A program made the position numbers and the translations under genes. The notes beneath the pieces are model-generated. The model saw only the letters and a list, made by a program, of their open reading frames with translations, had not been told where the DNA came from and did no database searches. Below are positions 54,864 through 64,000 of a stretch of 64,000 nucleotides of DNA, in pieces. This stretch comes from Riptortus pedestris (Eukaryota > Arthropoda > Insecta > Hemiptera > Alydidae), in NCBI GenBank assembly GCA_019009955.1, contig CM032231.1:111558001-111622000 (forward strand), written 5' to 3'. How positions within the stretch are numbered: the first letter of the stretch is position 1; every line of letters begins with the position of its first letter.

Positions 54864-55412
54864 CTGTTAACGCTCTAGCGGTCGCAATTCTTGTTTGATC
54901 GTTACCAAACTCGGAATTTAATCGTTTTATCTAAAAAGGAAGATCAAGTTCGTTAATGGCTGAAATCGATCCAGTGGGAGGGGGGGTTTAGAGGGGGGGA
55001 TTTTTGAAAATTTAAAATATCTCCAATATTATGCGTCGGATCGAAAAATTGTATAGAATAAATCTTATTGCAAATTAAATTTACTATAAATATTGTTCTA
55101 TTCATTTATTCTGTATCTTGAATATTAACCGAGATATTTGCATTTGTATTCTGCGTGATACTGGTCACCAGTAGGTGACTTTCCGGCGAGAGCTCTGGTG
55201 GCAGTTTCTATAACTTCGCCCCTCGTGAATAGGTTTAGAGGTTAGGTCAACTGTTTTTTGGGGCTAGAAACTACTGGGTTATTACGCCCTAAATAATGTT
55301 TTAGGTTTAGAGGTTTCTTACTACTACAGTTGTTATTAGGCAGATTTCCCTATTGTAAAACTTCACGTGGGAAATCTGCTTAGTTTACGCAGCCCCTGCG
55401 TGACGGACTTTT
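54686..55412 (+). mobile_element. HINE-like repeat, complete module A copy
   Basis: TTTTAGCAGATTTCCCTTGG start, (TA)n 54815-54858, body with G-runs, module A (GGGCTAGAAACTACTGGGTT, ATTACGCCCTAAATAATG), TTCACGTGGGAAATCTGC, ACGCAGCCCCTGCGT, GACGGACTTTT. 727 bp, very close to the copies at 4909 and 19554. Confidence 0.94.
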
Positions 55413-55734
55413 TTGTATTTTCAAATAAAACATGAACCTTTTTAATGGAAGCTTAAAAACCAAATATTGTTTCCATGGGACTTTCATTATGCAAGATACA
55501 TGCAATTTAAAACAACTTCGTTATCATTTTTTGGATAGTAGAATGATACAGAATGAATCTTGTGAAACTTTTAATGCAAAGTTATTCTATACAAGTTTTC
55601 GAAACTCAAGTACTACACGAGTTATTCCTAGTTTCTTGTTTTCAGCCTTCAGTAACTCTTCTACTCATCGGTTTTTTTTTCCATAGAAATAGAGAATAAG
55701 TGGTGATGTGAGAACTCGTATGTTATATTCTCAT
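55413..55734. other. module C-like scraps, otherwise unassigned
   Basis: AACCAAATATTGTTTCCATG near 55448 and TTTTCAGCCTTCAGTAACTC near 55638 resemble pieces of module C and its junction with the body. The intervening sequence is diverged. Confidence 0.45.
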
Positions 55735-55848
55735 TACCGTTTGTATTTAATCACGGTGGTATTGTGTTACCAGTATGCAGATTTTTCTATTGTAAAACTT
55801 CACATGGGAAATCTGCTTAGTTTACGCAGCTCCTGCGTGACGGACTTT
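55735..55848 (+). mobile_element. HINE-like 3' fragment
   Basis: CATTACCGTTTGTATTTAAT, CACGGTGGTATTGTGTTACC, GTAAAACTTCACATGGGAAA, then ACGCAGCTCCTGCGT and GACGGACTTTTT. Confidence 0.88.
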
Positions 55849-55849
55849 T

Positions 55850-56062
55850 TCCTCCTTCTAAAAAGTTCTTTAGCTCACATGGTTAAACTAGAGTGGTGAG
55901 TTCGATTCTTGCCTGGGCAAAGGAAATTATTTAGTGCCGGAATTCATTAAATAACATCCTAAATCCCACCCTGGCTAGAAAACGGTGGTAACCCGTAGAT
56001 AACCCGTCCCAATTAGCCTTAGTTGCACAAAGTGGACGTTAATAATCAATAATAATATAATA
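55850..56062 (+). mobile_element. tRNA-derived SINE
   Basis: A box-like TAGCTCACATGG at 55871-55882 and B box-like GTTCGATTC at 55900-55908 form an internal RNA polymerase III promoter; their spacing is shorter than in a full tRNA. A non-tRNA body follows: CATCCTAAATCCCACCCTGG, CTAGAAAACGGTGGTAACCC, CCCGTCCCAATTAGCCTTAG, and an AT-rich tail TTAATAATCAATAATAATAT. Body fragments of the same family lie at 9874-9968 (minus) and 2803-2837, showing dispersal. It begins right after a HINE-like terminus. No target duplication identified. Confidence 0.82.
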
Positions 56063-56849
56063 TAAGAAGGAACTGAGGAATTTTAATCGTAAAAATATCC
56101 GTTTAACAGATTCAAACGGAATTATCCCACCCCCCCCCCCGGAATTGGCCCTCCCTGGTTCCATTTAGACTACTTTTGGGGGGACGTAAATGCGTTTGGA
56201 CGTATCTCGTATGTCCATAAAAAGGCTAGCACTGGAATATTGAAATTTGTAATATTAAAAAAAAATATATGACCTTTTTCGTTCATCAAAAAAATCTATA
56301 AATTATGTGTTATGACATTTTTCATTTCGATGATTTGAACGGAGGCATAGTATATCAGTTTCAATAAATGAATTCTCAATGGAAATTAACCATACGTTTC
56401 GTTTATTTAATTTGGCAAGAGTACAAGAATGTTTTGTGGTGGTCACATCAGATTTTTATATTATCAAAATTCAGTTATTATAGTAAAACTAAACATGTAA
56501 TTTTAAGTTTGACCAAACCAATAAAAGACTAAGGGCTCCCTTTGGACCTTCTACAGAGTTTTAGTGCATTAGCATATGTTAAATCTAAGGTCTATGTCTG
56601 AATATTTATGTCCTTTTGGTAGACCATCGTACAGCTAATAATGAGCTTTTTAGAAAGTCAGAACCCACAATTTCCATTAACCATACAGGAACAGGAATGA
56701 AATACCTCCATTTGACCCAATGGTCCCGAGAAATCCGAGAGAGCAATGCCCAGGACTGCCTCCAGAGGGCACTGTGCCAGTAGATAGCATCGCTGCAGTG
56801 TCCACAACTCTAAACCCAACCTGACCGGTCTCGGTAGACCTACAAATCT
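56063..56849. other. unassigned sequence
   Basis: AT-rich with a C-run near 56130 and a more GC-rich part at 56650-56840 (73-codon minus frame without a domain). Nothing recognised. Confidence 0.4.
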
Positions 56850-56933
56850 TTTAGCACTTATTCCTCCACGGAAATCCAAAAGTTGATCCTATCCAAGAAA
56901 TAACGAAAATGAGGTCCGTTAAAAACTATACAT

Positions 56934-56971
<38 letters not shown>

Positions 56972-56976
56972 TTTAT

Positions 56977-57589
56977 TGTTACGTTTATTACAAGATAAGT
57001 TATAAACGTTGTTTATTAGAGTTCTTTTGGATTGCAAAATTAAACACACACACACATAAGCTTCAGAGTTTTGAGCACGGCACAATTTATTTAACAACTC
57101 ACTACACACTGGGTTAATTATTCTTAACTACTATTCACAGAATGCACTGATAGCTTCACTGTTCTTGTTATTAAACAGTCCAATAACTCACTCACGATCA
57201 CTGAAGTTCCCAAAAACACGGCACTGCACTGTCCTTTACTTGAACGCGGCTCTATACTGTTCTTTACAGTCACCGCACAAGACTGCTCTTCACATAAAAC
57301 ACTTTACCGCACTGCAACAAAGACTCACTGTTCACTAAAGCTGCACTGAACGCACTGTTGATCACTCGAAGAGAGCAGAGAACAAACTAATTCTCGGGAC
57401 GATATGAGCCGCTTTTATAGACGAGCGGTGAACATCAAAGCGAAATGGTCTACGAGTATACCTTCTAGATCGCGGACGGGTATTGCCGAGGACGGGCTAG
57501 ATCATCGGTCGGCCCCTTTGATCTACATCATACTTTTTAAATATGTGATTAACTCTGTTTAATTTTTCATATACGTACTTTTCGCAACT
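56977..57589 (-). mobile_element. solo LTR, second copy
   Basis: On the minus strand starts AGTTGCGAAAAGTACGTATA and AATTAAACAGAGTTAATCAC, has CTATAAAAGCGGCTCATA as a TATA box, several GTGCAGT motifs, AATAAACGTAACA at its end. Flanks are ATAT and ATAA. It is longer than the copy at 35298 (613 against 525 bp), partly by a CA microsatellite near 57046-57056. Shares ends with it but differs in the middle. Confidence 0.82.
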
Positions 57590-57599
57590 ATATATATAT

Positions 57600-58623
57600 A
57601 TTGGCGAAAGAACCCGGAGATGCTAGGATATGCTAATAATAAAAGTTGAAGTTATGTAATTCTTCACTGTCCTCAATATTTTTGTCTTTGTCCGCCTCCT
57701 GTGTACGTTCCTTTTTGTTTGTTTGTTGTTGTTTTTCTTTATTTTTCAAAACATCATGGACCATATAATTCATAAGCATGAATAAGTATTCCATATTCAC
57801 AACCATGTACGGCAGCTGTTTTATGTTCCAGTTAACCGTTACTAAATAATACTTACTAACTTTAACTTTATAATCATAATGGTACTTAGTTTATTAAGTA
57901 AAGTATTATGTAGCAACGGAGCAACGTTAATATACTCCAGAAATTACTTTGCCCCCCCCCCTACCCAGCGTCCATCCTTTTAAATTATTAATTAAAGAGA
58001 CTTAAATAAATTCACATATACGAAAATAAGACTACATTACTAAATTCGTAACCATCAAATTGCATAAGAGCATAAACCAATGTGAAGTCGGACAAAAGTG
58101 GCAATAACTTTATCTATGTTTTCCCGCCAAAATACTGATGACAAAAACCTGTGTATAAACTGGGAATTGTAGAATTTCTTCTTTTTCAATAAAATGATTT
58201 CTCCTCACTTCAAATCCTCCCAACATTAAAATAGAGTTTTATGAATACTCTCCGAACATTAAAGTATTCGTAATCGTAGGAAGCTACAAGTTCAAAGAGT
58301 TCACTATGATGTAAGGCTAGAGCCAGTGAGAAGACAGAGGTTTAACAGAGGAGGTTTTAATACTAGTCCACATACGGAGTTACGCTGGTCCCTACTATAG
58401 TTTATAGTCTATATCATGTTTATACTTCGATATAAGACGAGATAGCACATAACAAATGTTACAATACACGTACCAGATTTTAAATAAATTTGGTTATGCG
58501 TGAAAAGGTAACAAGCATACACCAAAGCCAAAAATTGTCGATTCAATTCCCTGAGAAACGAAAATGTATCGTGGCATTTTGGGGGAAAAAAGCAAAATAC
58601 AGACAGACGTTAAACTTTTATAA

Positions 58624-58624
<1 letters not shown>
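57600..58624 (+). mobile_element. CCCGG-head repeat, divergent copy
   Basis: Head decayed to GGCGAAAGAACCCGGAGATG. TTCTTCACTGTCCTCAATAT matches 53478-53500 of the better copy. The end is clear: CTATAGTTTATAGTCTATAT, GGTTATGCGTGAAAAGGTAA, CAGACAGACGTTAAACTTTT, then (GT)n-(TA)n. The 57850-58380 interior is not recognisable from the other copies. Confidence 0.65.
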
Positions 58625-58699
<75 letters not shown>

Positions 58700-59443
58700 A
58701 TGTTACCGCTCTAGCGGTCGCAATTATTCTTTAATCGTAACCAAACTCGATCGTAACACCTCGAGGAGGGGTTTAGAGTGGAGGAATTTCGAAAATTCGA
58801 AATATCTCTGGTACTATACAACGAATCGAAAAATTATATAAAAACTCTTATTGCAAATTAAATTTACTATAAATATTGTTATATTCATGTATTCTCTATT
58901 TTGAATATTAACCGAGATATTTGCATTTTTCAGTTTTAAGCCTTCAGCATAACCCCACTCCTACTCATGTCATATTAACAATAAGCTGTTATATCATGAA
59001 CCACTTCATTACAAGGTTAAATATCAAATATTGTTTTCGTTGAACTTTTACTTTGTGAGATATATGCAAATACGTTCTGTTGACCCCCCCCCCCACCTTT
59101 TGGGTGGGGTTTTTTGTTCTTGGATTACTAAAAGTTAAGTAATTGAGATTAAAATTATTGATTCATTACAAATTACAGCACTAGCTATAGTAAATAGTTT
59201 TCAAAAAAATTAATATGTAATATTAAGATATATTTCATTAATGGTTCTTATTTCCGGTCTAGAATTCGGGTTGGCTGGTCTTTTTGTTTACAATTCAGAT
59301 GCTTTCACTTGCAATGTTATTAACTTCTCACTGAAAGATTTCTCATTACCGTGTGTATTTATTCATTTAATATTCGCCGTGGTGTTTCCAGCATATTTGT
59401 GGGAAATCTGCTTAGTTTACGCAGCCCCTGCGTGACGGACTTT

Positions 59444-60361
59444 ATATGATTCGAGAAGATTTGAAGGAAGTTATAGTATGAAACCAAATTCAATAGCTTC
59501 TTTTTCTAAATAAAACCGAATTTATAATAAACTACATCACTATTCTCAACCTTAGGAAATCTATGAACTAATTTACACTTACATTATTTATGTTTAATTC
59601 TATATGAGCAAATAATCACAACCCCCAAGTGAATACCTTAGCCCTATAATGTATGGCGGATATTTCCCATAGATTGCCACCAGGTGGCGGTGCCTCATCC
59701 ATGCCACACCCATCTGGATTACCATACCCTCCTCAAGACTATTCGCATACAATGGGAGCGATCCATCACTGCCCTGGATCCAATGCTCGGTCAATTCCGG
59801 GGCAATTAAATAGGGGGCGAGTGTCCAGGTGCCCCACAATTTGTATAGGACTCCAAAAGCTTTACCTGACTGAGTTTCGAGCCAGGTAGAACTACTGGTC
59901 GAGTTCATTAATTTCTTGTAGGTTTCGGGCTGCGAAGAGAGCTCCGATTTGACGGTGGCGTCCTCTCTTAGTGGACTTCTTTAGAAACTCGTGTCACACT
60001 CCTTAAGAAGTAGGCGTGACTTGTGGTGAACATCTGCTCTTTGAGCTGCGGGAGGTCTTGGAAAACATTTTGTTCCGTCTTGTCTCTGAACTCAAGGATA
60101 ACGTCGTAAAGATTTCAGGAATTTGAACTAATTTATTCCTTCATCTGTAAAAATCCCCTAAAATAAGCTACTCACTATAAAATGATTTGTATTTATAACT
60201 ATTCTTTCCCTCACTGGTTTAAAGTCTTACTTACAACATGTAACTTGAGTAACACGAGAAGTGATTTTTTAAAATTGTAGTCTGCAAGGTCATACTGGGC
60301 AATGGTGAGTGGTGATCCAACACTTCAGTTTGAGAAAGGTTTAGTCTTCATGTTTGAATCT
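59444..60361. other. unassigned sequence
   Basis: 59640-60080 is GC-balanced with overlapping 78-codon plus and 102-codon minus frames (59600-59908), neither with a recognised domain. It differs in texture from the repeats and could be a piece of unique sequence. Confidence 0.35.
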
Positions 60362-60639
60362 TCATTTTTAACCACTCATTTCACCTCATCAGTAGTATCT
60401 TCAGGACTTTAACAATAGAAATCAAAGACTATAAGAATATCGCTAGAGAGCGGTTAATAAGTTTGCTAACACATCCCAGTCAATATAATGAAGTTAGTTC
60501 ATTACCGTAGATTGGCAAGACTATATAGTAACCATTGTACCCGTTCGCTATTGATATTCTTATAATTATTGATTTCATTTACTTTTTTTAAATGACCTCA
60601 AGATGCTATTGATGACATAAAACCGGTGGTTAAAAATAA
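60362..60639. repeat. imperfect inverted repeat (small foldback element)
   Basis: Left arm 60362-60453 (TCATTTTTAACCACTCATTT, AGTAGTATCTTCAGGAC, CTATAAGAATATCGCTAG) pairs with right arm 60541-60639 (CTATTGATATTCTTATAATT, CCTCAAGATGCTATTGATGA, AACCGGTGGTTAAAAATAAA) at roughly 70% by eye, around a ~90-nt loop. No coding content. Confidence 0.65.
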
Positions 60640-61324
60640 ACATTTAATGCAGGGAGACTACTACTGAAATGCAGAATAATGTCTATCATTAGCCTGCTTA
60701 TCTAGGCTACGGACTACGGAGGGTGAGGGTGTCTAAGAACTGTAGCCTCGATTGGGATTTCCTTCTCTCAAGTCTTTGTTGGGCACCGTCCACACGATGC
60801 CTATTACTGTAGGCCCTTGTGCTGATGTCAACGGGAAACCACTGCATGCATGTGTGGCCTTCTCCAGTCCGTTTTCCATTCCCGTGAAAATGAGTATTAC
60901 CAGTTAAACGGAACAATTTCTAGGAGTAGCCTACAAGTACAAGACCTCTACTTTACCTCTTCATTAGACAATGATGTAATGTAAATATTCATTATTCTCG
61001 TAGGTAAGAGACTATTGGTCATTTTAATCATTCCAATGTTTTTTTAGTGGCAATTTATCGTCACTTGAAAACACAAAAAAAAAGGCGTCTGTCTGACACT
61101 GGTCAGGTAACTGCTTCAAATATACATTTATTCATTTTCTCACACACACTCATACAAACACAACAAATAGACATGAACATAGAAGAACATGGGCCCTACG
61201 ACAATCATTATTTTATAACTCCTTCCACACTATTACTCTCCTGCTGTAACTACGAAATAAGATATTTCACCGACACCGGTTCGATAGATCCACCACCTTG
61301 TCCATCTACAGGTTTCCATGAATA

Positions 61325-61330
<6 letters not shown>
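60640..61330. other. unassigned sequence
   Basis: A 69-codon minus frame at 60707-60916 and a 108-codon plus frame at 61047-61373 (the latter running into a (TA)n tract) have no recognised domain. No call made. Confidence 0.35.
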
Positions 61331-61365
<35 letters not shown>

Positions 61366-61387
61366 CCCCTTAAGGAAAATCTGCTAA
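61331..61387 (-). mobile_element. HINE-like relic: (TA)n fused to start palindrome
   Basis: (TA)n at 61323-61363 followed by TTTCCCCTTAAGGAAAATCT, GCTAA. The head between microsatellite and palindrome is missing. Confidence 0.7.
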
Positions 61388-64000
61388 TGAATCGATGTTG
61401 GGTTAGCCTCGTGTTTTGTGTTATTTACGGCAGACATAAAATATTTCAGATGTACTGCGTTTCGTGTTGATCTCCTTTTGTGGTGAGATTTTTCCTCTAA
61501 AAATTTTGAAAACAATTCTTATTTTTGAAAGATGCAGTAGATACAATATTTGAATTAGTGTATATGGTCTTGGAATACTCGTTTTCGGAAAATTTGGAGG
61601 GCTTCCAATGATACATTAAAATGCCTAATAAAAGTTTATAGGCTTGCCATTTGGTTGTCCTGAACTAGCTAAATATTTTAATAATAATCATTTTTGTCCG
61701 AATATTTAATTATAAATTTTGGATGTATATATGTCTACTGCGATCCACATTAGACAAGGACCAAGGGAAGTATCTATATCATTATTTTTCTTTTAATTTT
61801 GGTTTGATAGTCGATTTGGAGATTGGTAATATAAATCACCGATAATGAATATCTTCAAGGAATCAATTAAGATTTGTTGCGTTCAATCACCCAAGGCCAG
61901 TAGTAATTGCAGTGATGTTCCTCATTCATAATAGTTTTATTTTTCGTTTTAGCGTCTGATAAATATGTCCATGTGCCCTTGCACGTATTCATAGGGTACA
62001 TACGTCAATGCAGTTTATTAAAATACATTGAAAAAGTGTATTTATTTAAAAATGGATTTCAAGTATACTTGTTACTCTGATATGTAAATAAATTGAAAAT
62101 AAATTAAAATAAAAAATCTAATGGGAGCACTACATGACTTTCTTGTACTCCAAATAAAATAAATAAACAAAATATGTTTATGCGCTTCATTTAACTAGAT
62201 TTAATTTAATTTAAGATAATTTCCATCTTTAAGCTTATGAACGAAAATGTCATATGACATGAATATCTTTTCATAATAAACAAAGTGCCTATATACAAAT
62301 ATTTGTACCTTTTATAGTGACGGAGAAAGATGCAATTTTTCATTTCCTCTTTTAACCCCCTTGTTCTTAGTCGATTTTGATGGAAAGGGGAGGTACACAA
62401 CTAAGTGTTACAAGAGTCCTATATATGAATTTTTAATATTCTAAGTCATTTTTGAATCATAACTCACATTCGTCATGGAAGGTCAAGACTGATAATTTAA
62501 TAATAATGAGTTAAATCTGGAAAACGAAAACCCCGATTAAAATACTTTCTTTACGTTGTATTAGGAAGTAAAAAAAATAAATATACATATCTTTTAAATA
62601 GTATAAATTTAAGATAGCTCTCCAAGTTAAACCAAACAAGCACATAAATGTTGTTAAAAATAAGTGGCAATAATTCTGTTCTAAACTCACTATTTCTGTG
62701 TTTCTTAAAATAGTAATATGATTGACAGTTTTATGTTCCCGAGAAATATCTCTGTTAATTAACTTACATACTTATTATACTAAACACGGCTGCTATATGA
62801 GCGTTATTTATACTATTTATTATATTAAATATTCAGCTGTTTTTTTTTAAAAGAAATTAACTATTGATTATATATTTCAAGAATTAAGTGCGAATTCGAA
62901 ATATTTGTTAGTTTACCTCAAACATCCTCCGTTTATGTGGGAATCAGTTCGAAATGAATTTCGGATAATTTACAGGATGAGCAGGTATTGATTGTGGTTT
63001 TTTGAATTCTCCACCTCTCCAGGAGTCATTCCGTTCAGTAATGAAGTGCCTCCCCCCTTCGAAACGAACCTTCCGCACTCAGTTGTCAAAGATCTCCCAA
63101 GTGATGAAGAACTGGTATATAAGGCACGAAGCATGTAGGGAATTTTTTAATAAAGTCTTCGTGTAAAAAAAGAATTTTTGTTGTTCAACCTTGAAATTAA
63201 TTTATGAAGAATAGTTGAATAGTTGGTACAGAATAAGAATAATAAAACTGAGTAAGTTGGTCTTAAAATACGGTGGCGGCTCTTGATAGGTTCAAATGGG
63301 CAGTGGACTAAAAGAATTTATAAATTTGTGTACCGCAATCTATTATAAAGATTTCAAAGCTTTGTACAGAACGTATAAAGGCTTGTTATTTCGATCCCTA
63401 ATTTTTTGTTAGGTATTATTTTCAGAAGTGGTATTGAGCTCGAAGTTGTAGCAAGTAATTGTAAAGAAATGATAATAATATTTAGTATAAACTTTTATAA
63501 ATAATACTATAGTGGAACAGTAATCATATTTACTTTAAATTGCGTTAAATAATATTATTTTGAAAAGATAATCATACATATTTTAGCCAACCAGTTCAAC
63601 TTTTCAATGATGAAATATATTGGTTGCGATTTACGGGTTTAATAAATGACGTTAAACAGAGTTCTTGGATTCATTATTGTAGACTTCTGTTATAATAAGA
63701 GCTCCTTTCAACCTTTGTTAATTCGTAAGGTTGTTTGGGTTTATTCAAAAGAACCGGAGATCTTTGGAGATCTTTGTAGGTAGTTACAAAGTGTATCATA
63801 AATAGTATCTTACGCGCCAGTGAGTCATGTTACATATTAACGTCACTCATGACAATAAAAAAAGATTGTAACTCATTTTGAAGTAGTAATCTATTCAGAA
63901 TACAGAACAGTGTGCTGATATTTTTATTTTTTTTATTTATATAATTGTAGCCGGTTCAGTTATTAGTTATTACATGGTTATTGATACTTGAGGCGGATGT
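61388..64000. other. unassigned, HINE-free right end
   Basis: 2.6 kb without a recognised repeat copy, the longest such stretch in the window, with no supportable gene. Near 63116-63175 CTGGTATATAAGGCACGAAG is followed about 40 bp later by TTTTTTAATAAAGTCTTCG, a TATA box and polyadenylation signal at LTR-like spacing, but no second LTR or ends could be defined. Confidence 0.4.

Larger units (their letters stand above)
56850..59443 (+). mobile_element. HINE-like copy interrupted by solo LTR and CCCGG-head repeat
   Basis: Head remnant at 56850-56935 (TTTTAGCACTTATTCC, GTTGATCCTATCCAAGAAAT, AACGAAAATGAGGTCCGTTA), (GT)n at 56939-56968, then a solo LTR (56977-57589), (TA)n, the CCCGG-head repeat (57600-58624), (GT)n-(TA)n (58626-58694), and the body from 58697 (TGTTACCGCTCTAGCGGTCG) through module C (GCATAACCCCACTCCTACTC) to GTGGGAAATCTGCTTAG, ACGCAGCCCCTGCGT, GACGGACTTTA at 59443. 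Both inserts sit in the dinucleotide tract. Confidence 0.82.

Noticed and set aside
59600..59908. 102-codon minus frame with overlapping 78-codon plus frame
   Set aside because: No domain, splice context or neighbour supports either strand; left as unassigned.

Overview
This is an AT-rich animal nuclear window, most likely from an insect with a repeat-laden, medium-to-large genome. The guess rests on the repeat content (jockey- and R1-like LINE tails, Transib, Merlin, hAT and Tc1 relatives, a tRNA-derived SINE, DINE-1/HINE-like rolling-circle repeats) and not on any host gene. Hemiptera is a low-confidence guess. I found no convincing host protein-coding exon. The only ordinary cellular gene I can support is one tRNA-Lys(UUU) at 17966-18038 on the minus strand.

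The dominant occupant is one non-autonomous repeat family with about 40 recognisable full, partial or tip-only copies on both strands. I call it HINE-like (Helentron-associated interspersed element). In the polarity used here a copy starts TTTTAGCAGATTTCCC followed by a palindrome, has a fixed ~130-bp head, a (TA)n microsatellite, a fixed ~280-bp body, an exchangeable 3' module, and a 3' end made of GGGAAATCTGCT (inverted copy of the head) followed by the ACGCAG...CTGCGT hairpin and GACGGACTT. Three interchangeable 3' modules, two different terminal hairpins and a 79-bp element made only of the two ends are visible.

The rest is a nested record of other mobile elements. 4380-5882: 5'-truncated LINE with a 14-bp target duplication, a HINE inside it. 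11059-12694: long-inverted-repeat (foldback) element with a HINE in its left arm. 13860-14280, 23477-24790, 25518-26431, 36795-37243 and 52010-52510: decayed LINE C-termini. 23780-24398: Tc1-like element sitting in a jockey reverse transcriptase. 28871-29430: hAT remnant. 38621-40500: Transib derivative with RSS-like ends and a broken RAG1-related transposase. 46798-47398: Merlin remnant. 35298-35822 and 56977-57589: two solo LTRs. 55850-56062: SINE. 50208 and 50977: two Helitron heads. A further ~1-kb repeat with a CCCGG-type head appears three times, each time in a (TA)n tract, twice inside a HINE.

Regions between these (for example 5897-7424, 12695-13859, 29440-30560, 48671-49730, 59444-61330, 61388-64000) show no feature I can name. 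All mobile-element calls come from reading motifs, termini and target duplications by eye; no database search was possible.
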